Shown here: positions 11,665 through 24,800 of the stretch, in pieces
Layout of the letters: each line of letters starts with the position of its first letter
How positions within the stretch are numbered: the first letter of the stretch is position 1
Made by a program: the position numbers and the translations under genes
The notes under the pieces: generated by a model
Told to the model about the DNA's origin: nothing
Databases searched by the model: none
What the model saw: only the letters and a program-made list of their open reading frames with translations
Source: Bolinopsis microptera
Taxonomy: Eukaryota; Ctenophora; Tentaculata; Lobata; Bolinopsidae
NCBI RefSeq assembly: GCF_026151205.1
Contig: NC_087074.1
Location: 7,791,726 to 7,855,725, forward strand
DNA: 64,000 bases
Reading direction: 5' to 3'

Positions 11665-12431
11665 CAGGGTGGGCCAAAAGTTAGTGTGCAAACGTTGGGT
11701 CTTATACCTCCGCCGTGTTTTATATTTGAGAGCTGTTGCTTTGCAGATGGCATACTGTACTTACTGGTTCGAGGATTCCGTCGTCAAAATTTGAAAATTC
11801 GAATATTTTAGACCACACCCATTCAATATTAAAACACCTTTATTGTTTTCTCTGAACATGCTGAACGCCTAATTTTTTCAGAGACGGTAGATTATCAAAT
11901 GTTGCATATGATCTGAAAACATGAGGCAAAACGGATTAGAAATGACGAAGTTATCAAGCATTTTGTGTATCTCGTTAACAAAATTGACTGAGTGATTATG
12001 TGACACCGTGACACGACACCTTAATTGGGCACCCTTAACAATTCCCATAATGTTTAACGGGGTAGTTAACGGGGTCACCTTATCACGTGATTAGGTAAAC
12101 CAATCACCTGATCACACGTAATGAATAAAATCGTTATGCTTCATATCTCGGTCATCTGAGAAGCTACAGTTCTAATTCTTTCAGGACAAACGTAATTCTA
12201 ATGGCCAAACACAATTCAATAACATTTAGCTTGATCTGACTATCCAAACTATCAAATAAATGTGAAAATGAACCTCCATTTGAAAAAAATGAACGCGAAT
12301 ATTTTTCGAGTTGACAAATTCCTCGAACCAGTGGTGGTACTAAGTCATACCAGAAGGAAGTATTTCAATTGGGCACTCAGTGACTGAGCTATTAAGGCCA
12401 ACGTTTGCACACTGACTTTTGGCCCACCCTG
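11665..12431. mobile_element. Tc1/mariner-type element, nonautonomous
   Basis: The left end CAGGGTGGGCCAAAAGT and the right end (its inverse) match at 33 of about 34 terminal positions (both continue GTGTGCAAACGTTGG inward). TA flanks both sides, the Tc1/mariner target duplication. A secondary inverted match (TGGTTCGAGGA) lies inside. No transposase-like frame remains over the 767 bp. Confidence 0.75.
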
Positions 12432-12927
12432 TATATTACTGTAAAGCTGAATTTTAATTTATTAATCCTAAGCAACATGTTTTTCAATGCAAGCCCAGGA
12501 TCGTTTTAAATTTTACCTCAAAGCCGAGCCTCGTAAATTGGCTGTCAGCTTTCAACTTGCAACTGCTTTATACTTTTATAGTATTTTGGTGACTTTTACT
12601 AACTGGAAGATTTTTAATTTCATTTACTTTTAGATTGAGATTGGCTATGATTAAATCAGTCTGGTGTTTTAATATAATTTCTTGGGAGAACTAGGTTATT
12701 TATAATATAATAATTGTGGTAATATTCCACGAATCAAATTTTGAATTCGGTTCATTTTACGAATCGATTCCAATCCGATCATCATACAACAATACTCTAA
12801 TTGATGAGATAATTTACTGATCATGGTTAACTTCGACATTAATTTGACTTTTTAAACCGTACTTCATAAAATTATGTGACGATTTCGACAATTTTTCATC
12901 TTTTTGTCGACATTTGATCAGCTTAAA

Positions 12928-14422
12928 ATGCAAATCTTCGGCATAGAATTCACAGCGTGGTTATCTCAAGACTCAAACTCAAACTATAAAATTATAACCA
13001 ATATCATTAAACTTACTAAACTAAACAGCAGTACCTTGAAGGAAATGACACTTAGAGCAGTGGTGAACTGCACAGGACTGGAGACCCTCTACGACGATGT
13101 CACTTCTGATGTTCAGAACGGTTTTCTCCTAGTGTACAGTATCCTCGTCTTCGCTGTTGGTTTGTAGTTTTTATTGTGGTTTTTATTTGATGGTCATCCG
13201 AAGTAAAATTGTATTCGTATTGACAGGCTATATCGATGGATAATTTTTGAATCTGAATATTTTGATTAAAATGATTTCTGGGCCGAAGCCGTATATATTT
13301 GAACCAAAATGTTTCATTTGTTCAGGGTTCCTAGGTGACTTGGTGGTATTATTTGGGTCAATATCCTACATAAACGTGACTTACAACATTGACAACATAA
13401 CGATCCTATTCGTGAAGCACCTAGCAATAGCTGACCTGCTTTCTCTGATATTCGTGGTGCTTCCTCTGGCTATCCTACACGGTGCACGACGCTGGGTGCT
13501 AGGCTGTGGCACGTGCTACCTCCTGGGTGTGGTTAACAACTACCCTGGCCTTCTTCACATCCACTTCATTCTGCTTATCTCCGTTCATAGGCTTCTCAGA
13601 TGTATCGCTCCGGTTAAGTCTGGGGCTATGTTCAGGAAGAACAAGGCTTACTTAATCGTGGGGCTCATCTGGGCCTACTGTGCGATCCTCCCTATCTTCA
13701 CCCTCTTCTCCCAGCAGGAAATCCGTCTTATAACTGACTCGTGCACCCTGGACACCTATGACTTTGGAACTTCTCGTATAGCAGGAATACAAACCGGTAC
13801 CATAATGACAATTTTCTGGATTCTATCCATCTGCCTGCCATTTACATTAGTTATAATTTGTATCGTACTGCTTGCAATAACATCACTAAAACTAACCGGT
13901 GTGATATGGAACAAAAACAAGAAGATCCTCATAACCACCCTCCTTATCGGAGGTTCCTTTGTGGTTTCGTGGTCCCCCCACATTGTCTTCACCATATGGA
14001 GAACATTTGACCAGAGTCTCTCGTCTTCATCCCTTAACAGACTTCCTCAGTACTTCCACATGGTTAGTCTCTGTGTCAATCCCATCATCTACACAATCGT
14101 CAACCGGAATTTTAAGAAGTTCATGAAAGAACATGCCAGGAAGGTTTCTGAAGCGACCACATCATTTTCAACAACAACAACGACCACAGCCCACAAAAAT
14201 GAGACGCTGAATAATCGGGTGAGAAGATGGACAAATTTCGAGATCATATTCGAAAACAACTCGCCCAACAAGACTCAAACCTCTCGGAATTCTCAAACAA
14301 GGCGATTTTCTTACGCCCCTGGAGCTTTCAGGGCCATTCCCGGGAGGAAGAATAGCAGAAGAGTGATCACCGCCAGCCATCCCGAACTTTCTGTTTCTTT
14401 CAATTTGTGTAACTCTACGTAG
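12928..14422 (+). CDS. Rhodopsin-like (class A) GPCR, two exons
   Basis: Exon 1 is 12928-13159 and exon 2 is 13326-14422, joined in phase 1 inside TM1; the product is about 442 aa. The N-terminus (about 70 aa) has NST and NCT glycosylation sequons. TM1 reads GFLGDLVVL, with Asp where class A receptors carry Asn1.50. TM2 has LAIADLLSL (Asp2.50 kept). Cysteines precede TM3. The DRY position reads HRL, TM6 has SWSP in place of CWxP, and TM7 has NPIIYT. The cytoplasmic tail is long, with a Ser/Thr run and many basic residues. The start is the first ATG in frame; an open frame starting at 13247 would only read intron. The ligand is unknown; I do not assign a subfamily. It is convergent with the FSIP1-like gene. 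Confidence 0.85.
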
Positions 14423-15822
14423 TGGTGCAGCAGTTAAAATATTATTATTAGCTGATTACGTAGTGTATTGCATTTTTTCATTTTTAATCGTATTTTGTTT
14501 ATGATGTTGTCTGCTTGGCGCTTTTCCGATATTGTGGCTCTCTTCATTTTGATTTTGTGTGCAAAAACGTTGATAAAAGTGTAACTGTAAAATTAAAATG
14601 TTGTGTGTAAAATTGACAAGAGGGGATATTCTTCTTTGATATTAATTAATTAATCACTATAAGTTGTCAGTATTTTATCGTTATTATTTGACATGATAAT
14701 TTCTAGTATTTCACATGATCACAGTAAAAGTAAACCTTTTGTCTTTAAGGTAAGGTAAATGGTTATAAATCACTATCAGGCTCTGAAATCTCTTCATCAC
14801 GGCTTAAATTTTTGACGAATTTATTCCAATTTTAACCAATTTTTTAGTAGCGTTTGTATTGGGTGTAATAATTTCTACATAGGGATTGATTTCGTAAAAC
14901 ATAAGCTGTGTAACTGTAAAGTGGCAAGCGGAGAAGGGAGTGGTATAAAATGCACCCATCCTGATAATGTATTTACCAACTGGTCATGGTATTAGAAGAC
15001 AACATACAGAAATTAAACTTGGAACACACGAAGATTGACGTGGTACACGTGAGAAATTTAAATCTAGAGCTATGATTCTGCAGAACCACCATGTGGGCTC
15101 CTACAACCGCTGCAACTGCACGAGGCATTTAAATCTCTTTCCGGGGAATCTAAACCACGACTGACGACACCTCATGTTAGCACATGGTTGCCGCTCAACG
15201 TTCATATAAATATAATTTAACCAGCAGACAATTTATAAACGTGTGTTTAGTTCACACACAGCCTCAGTCTTCAATCCCTCGTACAATTATGATATAATAT
15301 TGGGAATTTGAAAAACATTGTTCAACTACTTGGTGTACCTGGAATCATCCTCCATTTACCGCGGAATGACCTAAAAGTCATTCAATAAGCGGAGCACATG
15401 AATTTCATAAACCAGATTGGGAATATCTTTTTGAATGATGGACTAAAAATTGAAATACTGATTTTGTGACTGATTTTAAGTATTTACAAGAAAATATTTA
15501 CAAGCAAATATAAAATTGAATTCTGGACACTTGCACTGTGAAAACTTTGAAACGATATTCAAAGATCAACCGGCTATCAATATCGAGAGAAGGATTTTTG
15601 ATTAAAAACGTCGGTGGTTCGAAATTTCTTCAGTTAGGAATTAACTGAAAGCATATCATCTCCTCATCACTGAAAAAAAATCGGAAAAGCTGAAACTCGG
15701 CTATACTTTAAACTCTTAATCTGGGCAATTCATCATCATATCAAACCGGTCCTTCTTTGTTCTTAAAATTTTAAAACTGAAATCACAGCAGCTGACAAAA
15801 AACAGATTCCCCGGAAAATAGT
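14423..15822. other. Intergenic, between convergent genes
   Basis: AT-rich spacer between the GPCR stop and the FSIP1-like stop codon. No canonical AATAAA close to either stop was obvious and no other gene is seen. Confidence 0.5.
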
Positions 15823-18800
15823 CTATGAAACCGAAACAGTTTCCTCTGATCCTTGTCTTGACGACTCTGCTCGGCACTGTGAGAGAAGTTCGTCTAACAC
15901 AGACTTTGGCACTTCTGGTAATTCCTGCGATTGAAAATTTCATTAATAAGAAACTTAGAGATAAGTTAAGTTTTATTGGGTGAATAATAATCAAAATGTG
16001 CTTTTGGGCAGTCAACAACAGCACACTAATTTATTGAGGCTAATTCAATTAACACTGTAGCTTGGCTTATCCAGCGGTTACCATTTTAGATTTTAGTCAG
16101 TCTAAAAAAATCAAGATCGTCTGAAACTTTTTCATCTGAAACCTAAGTTTTATTCTGTATTAAACAAGAACAAGGAAATCAAGTAGATATATAACATCGA
16201 TATCAATTATTAATGATGCAATACGCGATCCCATTGACGCTAGAAATTTGGTTTTTATCTGTAAGAACTTACTTCCTCATCTTGGCCAGTGAGTTTCGCT
16301 AACATCTCGTCGATCAGATTCAGTCTCTCCTCCTCGGTCCTCTTCTCACTCAACGACTTCAAAGCTGTTTCACCCAACTTTGCTGGCTCTCCCTCTCCAC
16401 ATTTGCTGTTCAGTTCTGACACTGCGATACTCTAAAAAAAGGAAGGTACAGGCTGATATCTCATATCTTATCTAATTATTAAAAAGTTAATACAGTTATC
16501 AGGCGCGTTATAACGAGGTACTACTATATCATTTTCAACATTTTTAAAGGTTGATATGATGTAGGTTCAATTTATGCTTCTGCATTCTGATTTTCAACCA
16601 AGTTTGATGTTTAAATTCGAGGAATTTCACTTCTTACTTTGCAGATATAGGTTTACCAGGTTAGTCAGGGTAAATCAATACTGTCTTGACAGTACTGATA
16701 TCTGGATATTATCCGGTTGGAAGAGACAAGGACAAGTGAAACAAGGAAGTTTTAATACTTTCAACACTACTATATAACAAATAATTTGAGCCTGAAGATG
16801 GCGTTGACGCCGAAAATTTGCCCTTACTCCTCACTTCCTTGTTTCACTTGTCCTTGTCTCTTCCAACCGGATAATATCCAGATATCAGTATTTCAATCAT
16901 GAGACTAATAAACAGCGAACTACTCCGTTATTTGATGTCTTGACAGTATTGTCATTAATCATTAATAACCTTTTGCCACTGAACAATTCTTCTCACCCTA
17001 TTTTATGACAATCTGGAAATACCATTTGGTACATTCAAGCATTCAGTCACCCAGCATAAACATGTTGACAGTTAATGTCTCGATATTAAAATGGTTGGAC
17101 ATATCAAAGCACGTGGGGTGCAGCGTATTTAATTGTCGGCTTCAGATGCAGTTTAGAATTTGAATTTACAGTACCAAAATCGAATATCGATACACTGATT
17201 GTGTGAGTTACGAAGAAGCCGGTGGTGACTGACATGCCTTATTCACAGGACCCAGTCTGGAAAAGTGTGATGAACTTGAAAAATTTAGACCGGTATAAAC
17301 ACAAACCAGATGACAATGGCAAAGTTATTAAGTTACAGGACTTACCCTTACTAATGCTAACCATTGTTAAAACATAATTAAGTAACATCTTGTTAACTTG
17401 AGAGAAATTTTATCCAAACTGTTAAATGTCGGTCCAGGAAAGTGTATTGTATTTGAAAGTGTACTAATATCGGTAGTAAATTTTGGTGATTTTCCATTTT
17501 GCCTTCCTCCAGTACCTCAATTTGGGTCTCAAACCCTCCTCAATTAACTGACTAATTGGTCACTGGACAAAAATTCTATAAAATCTGTCGCCGGGAAGCT
17601 ACAAACTGTGAGATAAAGTACGGAAAACGACTGTTAGTGTTAATGCGTATATGTACGAGAAACGTACGTGATTTTTTGTTGTTGATGTAGAGATGCTTGC
17701 CACTTAGATCCAGGATCATTATAATACATAACGCCTGAATTCTAGGCATGGTGCTTGGTTGTGGGACACACTCAACTAAGTAAGGTTGAGATACCTGAAA
17801 TTTGAAAACTCCCTAAAGAGATATCAACAGAGTGTGAGCCACTGACTGACTAACCCGTGATTAGAGTTTGCCCAGACTCTATGATTGAGGCAGAGAGTAT
17901 CTTCTGAGTTGTTAAGATTCTGAGTATCCTTTGTCCGTGGTGCTGGCTAGTACTGTTAGTATGATTGTAGTAGTGTTACTAGTACTGGTTTTACATCCAA
18001 TGGCACGTGCATTGTTATTTCTTCAACGAAACTTTGCTTCTCTCTTCACAACCAGGGAGGTGTTTAATAATAGACTGAATCATGTATGAGCGGAGACAAG
18101 AAGACTGATGTTTAATACCACGAAAAAAAAGCATTCTTTCACGGCTTCTAATAAAATTTTAAGAATGTGATTGTCACTCGTGGGCCGTGGCTGTAAATAA
18201 TTGGTAGCAGATATTCCGACAAATTAAAAGAGTGAATGGTTCCTTTGTCATCAATATTATTATTGCTAGTACATTTCTAGTTGATTTCTCACCTTCGGTC
18301 TAATTGTAAGTTTGTAAAGAGACTTCATTCATAATCTGCTGGACAGCGACGATCCATAGTTTTATACATATCAGAATGAGAAGTTGTCTCGTATTAATTA
18401 AGCCTACGTCCCTTATTTGACAGCAAGGGAGAAAGATGAATATTATAATATGTTGATTGTTAATGGGCGTGAATTGTTAGCCAGAATATTTCGTTCTGTG
18501 ATTTGGGTGTTGATATAGCAGGTTTTTAGCTTAGTGATCTTTCGGTTCTTTTGCGATAGTCAAAACGCGACAACTAGCGCTGGATGGCGACAACTAGCGC
18601 TATCTAGCGCTAGTTGTCGCCATCCAGCGCTAGTTGTCGCTATCCAGCGCTGGATAACGCTGGCCAGCGCAAAATATATATGTTCGATAATTGTCGCTAT
18701 CCAGCGCTAGTTGTCGCCATCCAGCGCTAGTTGTCGCCATCCAGCGCTAGTTGTCGCTATCCAGCGCTAGTTGTCGCTGGCTATGCGACACTGTCGCACG

Positions 18801-21800
18801 CGATAGTTTGCGATGGCCAGCGCAACTGGCCATCGCAGAAAACAGTTCGATAACTAGCGCTGGATAGCGACAACTAGCGCTGGATAGCGACAACTAGCGC
18901 TGGCCAGCGCTGGCCAGCGCTAAGCGATAGCCAGCGCTGGCCAGTTGGATATCGATGGCCTATCGAACTGTTTTTTGCGATGGCCAGTTGCGCTGGCCAT
19001 CGCAAACTATCGCGTGCGACAGTGTCGCATAGCCAGCGACAACTAGCGCTGGATAGCGACAACTAGCGCTGGATGGCGACAACTAGCGCTGGATGGCGAC
19101 AACTAGCGCTGGATAGCGACAATTATCGAACATATATATTTTGCGCTGGCCAGCGTTATCCAGCGCTGGATAGCGACAACTAGCGCTGGATGGCGACAAC
19201 TAGCGCTGGATAGCGCTAGTTGTCGCCATCCAGCGCTAGTTGTCGCGTTTTGACTATCGCAAAAGAACCGATCTTTCATCTTTTAGAATGTTCTAGTTTG
19301 GTGTAGAAAAACCGTTGGAGCTGAGTGTAAGATTAGGTAGGATTAGTGTAATAGATTTTGGATGGTTTTGCGGAGGAAGACATGTGTTAGTCAGGTTAGT
19401 TAGTTAGGTTAGGTTATTGGACAGACTGGGCCGCGCCGTGTCACGTGGTTCGCCATACCACGTGACACAGTGCTGGTAGTGCTCACCTGCCCCGCTAGAG
19501 TTAGTTCTTCGAGTAGCTTTTTAGGTACAGTTATAAAAAGTTACCGCTGCCGAGAACACTGTCGCGTGGCCGACGAGCCGCTAGTTTAGTTTATTGATCA
19601 TTATGCCTTCGAACCACTGCAAACCACCGAATTGGAGATATTTTGTGTGTTTAAGGTGATATCTCAAATTTGGCACATAGACACTCGCTCAAACTTACAC
19701 AGATTATAACTGAGTGGAGTTGGGTTAAAAACATATAAGAGATACGATGATTTAACTTGTAGAAGCTTTCAATAAACATGTGTTAATCGTCGTCAGCTGA
19801 ATGTGATGTGGTGGACAATGCTTATATGTGAGTGAGTGGTGTCAGGGATGTAGGGTGGGGGAGGTGTGGGTGGGAAAGTGAAAATTACAGTACAATGTCA
19901 ATAAAAATTTTAATAAAAATTTAGTCTTCTGTTGAGGTTGAGAAGGAAATGCCAGATGGTCTGGACTTTAAGGATTTGGCAATTTTAGGAAGAATGGGGT
20001 CCCAGAGGGAACTACATTTGGGTGCGCGGTCTGTTCTGTTCATAGCTGGTTGTCGTATTTGTATAGCTGCGTGTTCTGTGAGGTCAAGTTGGGAGCGTGA
20101 GGTGAGGGATTTGAGGACTTCGATGTTGTTCCAGGAGATGGTGTGGCCAGTGGTCAGGGCATGATGTGCAGGGGCTGATTTGATTCTGTCTGTGGATTCG
20201 TCGATGGCGTTGTTGAGTCTGTAACATCGTTCGTGTTCTTTCATGCGGTGGACCAAGGGTCTGTAGGTCTGTCCGGCGTATTTGGAGGGGCACTGTGAGC
20301 AGGAAATTTCGTAGATGGTGTTGGGAGTGAGGTGAGTAGGGGGTGTGGTCTTCGTTTTGGTGAGGAGGTTGCGGAGGGAGGTAGCCGAGGAGTGGGTGAC
20401 TTTGATGTCGTGTTGTCCGAGTATCTTATCTACACAGATTATCCGTCCTATAACCACCATACTTTATGGAAAGTTTCAAGAAAATCGTATGGTAGGATCT
20501 GACATAAACTATTGTCCGAATAACCTATTTTCTGAGTCGGACAGATGTCGCTGTCGGACAGATGTCGCCCATTATTATTATTTATTATAAAACTTTATTC
20601 AAATAAATAAATTGTATAAACAAATTAAAAATGTGATAAGTAACCTACTAAAACTAAAATAACTTTCTCCACTTAGGTCTGTCTTGGGCTAAAAAATCAA
20701 ATTGTAAATGTCTTCTGTATTTACAAGTTTAATGTCTCTATCTGATAAGTCATTTTTAAGAGTTTTTAATAAATTACATTGGTGTCTCCGACACGACCCT
20801 TCATATCCCTCATACTCTCAACTGCAAAAAATAAAGAACATAACGCTGGGGAGTTGCTGGCACTACGAAGTATATGACCAATGTCCGATGTCGCCCAATC
20901 GTTGTATATTCCACTTCGAGACTTTTTGTTCGAATACTTTGTTTCCTTTGTACATCCCTTACTTAGGATTCAAGTTACAATCACTCGATCGAATTGAAAG
21001 TATTACAGCACTAAATCGCGTGTAAAAGTCAAATAAGAGTAGTTAGCGATTCTCGTGTTATCGTATTATACGTCCTATCACAGCACGGATTGCTTGTAGA
21101 GGTTTGTGAATCTATTCGTGTACGATACTAATTATCGTACCTTCGTAATTCCCATTCTTATAATACTTGATATTGTACCCTTTCTATTTACGCATTATAC
21201 GATACATAAATATCGTATCTATAGTGTTAGACTAGTGTGTGATACTTAATTATCGTGAGTAATTATAGTTCTTAGTCGCTAAACGACTAAGTTAGTGCAG
21301 TGTGTAGCAGGCTTGTCCGCCGCCGCCGAACGCCGCCGCCGCCGGGTGATTTTGCCACGCCGAACGCCGCCGATACACCCCGGCGTACATCGGCGTACGG
21401 CGTGCATTTTCTGACTTCAAAATAATTCTGTCTTCATTTGAAGATATATCAGTGTTACTGATAGCGATTAGCGGCTAGGGGCAACACACACATGATACAC
21501 ACTTTTAGCTAACTTAACAATATTGATTATCAGAAGAACTGAGCAGATACCTACTCATAAGTTTGACTGAAGAAGAAATTTTACAATTCGAACTTTTAAG
21601 ATTTTGGGCCGATAGGCAAAAAACTTCCCTAATACTCTCAAACATAGTAAGAATAGTGCATTGTATACCTGCCAGTAGTGCGGAAATTGAAAGAACCTGG
21701 TCGGCTGCAGGTTTAATTCTTTCTAGTCAGCGATCTAGGATGAATGTTAAGAATTTCAAATCTATACACTGTTTTGTTCTAAAAACTATGATTTTGTTTC

Positions 21801-24800
21801 CAACAAAAAAGATTGAGAGATCCATTGATTTCAGCAATAATTTATTGTTTATGTATTTTACCTTAAATAAAATAATTGTATCAATTTGTCTCAACTTTTA
21901 TTTGATAGCAGATAATACCATAACAATATACCAACATCATTTGTTGAAGTTAAGTCTAAATTACCCAAATTAAGTACATGATCATATTCATATTTCATAG
22001 ACCTCAATTTAGTTGGCCTTGATTTCACGGCTCACGCCGGCGTACGCCGCCGCCGCCGGTGTAATTTTAGTGAAACGCCGCCGCCGATCCATTTAGCGAC
22101 GGCGGACAAGCCTGGTGTGTAGTGTGCAGTACTTGTTGTAGGGTCAGTGAATAATAAGTCTTAAATTCTTAAAAATTGATCGGGAAATTAAATATTTATC
22201 TTAGATTACATAACATTTCGTAGACTAAAATATTTTAAAGATACCTTAGTATTACTGTAAATTGATTAAAATGTCCTCGCCTACTAGTTTGCCTGGGAAA
22301 CAGGCTGGGACTGTCATCGAACTGCGGGCGAAACGGCCGTTTTCGTGAAGTGAAAATACTAAAACATGCCGTGAAATGGTACAAAAACTAAGGTTTTTGT
22401 TTTCTGTTTCGACCCAGCCGTCTGAAAGTTCGTTGACAGTCTCAGCTATTTTTTGTATCACGTGAAAGTTGCATCCTGGGAATTGGATTTTAACGTGGTC
22501 GGGACGGATTATTCCGGTATGGACCGGTTTGGTTTCCTTAGTGATTTAGGGTTTAGGAATTTTCTAGTTATTTGTCGAAATAGAAGATTAGAAAAGATAT
22601 CTTTGGATTTCTGTACATGACTACTTTCACTATTGATTTTTTGCAAACCTCGAAATTAAAAGCCTATTAGTTGTTCTGTAGATCTAATGGTTCCAAGTTT
22701 ACTCCCGTTTAATTCTCCACATGAACTAGTGAGTTAATTGGTTCATAGTTATGAATCGTCAAATACTCGTGAAATATCTGTGTAGTGGAGCATTTGCACA
22801 GGGCCATTTACTTTATACTCAGGTCACAGCATAGATATATTAGAGGTTCATCGGCTCACTTTTGAGTGACGTTCATGTAGAATCATTTATATAGACAGTT
22901 TGAGTTTTGGTCAAATCTATGAATCTGAGTGCAAGTATTTCCATAATACTCTCGAGACCTTTAATTCGAGGGGATTTCCCTCCCGCTCTAATTTAGCCGT
23001 CCAGCTCGTAATAACAAACTCATGACGAAACATTACCTAATAATGGAATTAAATAAATTAGCAAACACCTAGACCCCTAGACGATCAGCCAAGCAGCCAG
23101 GGACGCGCTACATTGTGAGCAGGCAAAGTTTATCGTTGGTACGCCCCGGGAGGACTAGTTTGGTTGGCCGCCTTTATATAACACTAGAGTAGCTTGGCGC
23201 TTGCTACTGACTGTCAACTGTCAAGTAAACAGTGCTTTATAGGAAGCAACTTGTAACGCAACTTTCCGTTTCAACACGTTCAACAACGTGTTCTCTTTAT
23301 CCTAACCGGTAATGTTTTATGTGTGTTCTTCTGCAGTCACATGAAATTTTGTGTTTTCGACTGAACGTGTTTATACTTTGTACCATTTCAACTGCGATAG
23401 TAAGTCCCGGCCGTTGGTCCGTTAGCCTGTTAGGGGTCGTTCATATCACGTTATCACTTTTTGGACAATTTTTACCCCCCCCCCTCTGTAAACAGCTTTA
23501 CAGATAGCTATTGTGTTAAAATTACACACCCCCCCCCCCCCACCTCCCACGTAATAATAATATGAGACCCCTTACTTTCTTATTTTAAGGACCAGACTTC
23601 GTCAAAGTTTTCGGTATTTTTCCATTCTCATAAAGTTGACATTCGGTTATTATTTATGATGATTTAAACGATCAGATCCTGTTGTACGGAGCTAAAGTCT
23701 GGAACACCACTAAGAAGCAAATGAAGCGTTTTGAGGTTTTCCATCTGACCTCCCTGAGAAGAATCTTGAAAATAAAGTGGGTTTACCATGTCCCCAATGA
23801 TGAAGTTCTAAGGCGTGCTGGCGTAAAGTCAATAGACACTTTCAACGGTTCTGCTAGACTACGGTGGTATGGACACGTTGTAAGAATGCCAGAGACTAGG
23901 TAAAGGTTACCAAATTTTCTACTGGAGTGGAAACCTAACTATGGAAAGCGATTGAGAGGGAGACCCGAAAATGCTGGATGGCCTGTGTACTCGAGGATGC
24001 TGTTAACTTTACAGGTGTTGACAACATCAGCCGAGATGCAGTACGTCAGTTAGCACTGAACCGAATGGAATGGAGGAACCTGTTACGCCGTACAAGGGAG
24101 GCGTGTGATGCAGGCCACTCCAACGACTGCTGACTAGGAGGGGACCTCTTCATGTAGCATGTATGTAAACGATCAGACTCGCATTGTTCGATCGTTTGAA
24201 TCCTCATGGCATTCATGATTATCGAGTGATGAATCACAATGCTCTGTAACTGTTTATTCAAATGTTACCCCTAAATAGCCTGAGCCCGATTGTGTGTGGA
24301 CAAGTACGTCTGTTACATAAGTAATATTTGGGGAAAATTTGGAGTAAATTTAAATATGCACCATATGTTCTAGCATGTGACATGGTACGATTTATAATTT
24401 TATTTTAATTTATTTCTCGGTTCGTTTTACCTAACATATTCATTTATTTCTAGCCAGCCTGATGGTAATCAGAGAACATTGATATAATTTACTGCGAGCT
24501 GGTCTCAAGTCCAGACGCTATCATTTGTACCACTTAGTACTTATATTACATATTACTTAGTACTTATACTATAATATATTACCCATGCCTTTAGTATTTA
24601 AACAATATGGTCTACGACTTTTACACACCATAATGCCTCATGATGTCGTTTATTTGTAATTCTCTTTGCTGTATTGTATATGTACTATTTATAAAAGTTT
24701 CAAATCAAAAATCATTTCATTTTCATTACAATAAGGGATCGTAATATTTTAGCAATTTTTAACCCTCTCCATAATCAACTGTAATCAAGACCCAACCCCC

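Noticed and set aside
13756-14380. Minus-strand frames opposite the first GPCR
   Set aside because: Shadows of the plus-strand coding exon.
16792-16815. Hammerhead-ribozyme-like core: CTGAAGA, a 4-bp stem with TTGA loop, then GAAA
   Set aside because: An extra unpaired T sits before the stem, and no stem III followed by a cleavage triplet can be found. It is kept only as a resemblance; similar CTGAAGATGG..CCGAAA text is common near retroelement ends.
19921-20590. Plus-strand frames over the Penelope fragment
   Set aside because: The minus-strand frame has the GIY-YIG motifs; the others are shadows.
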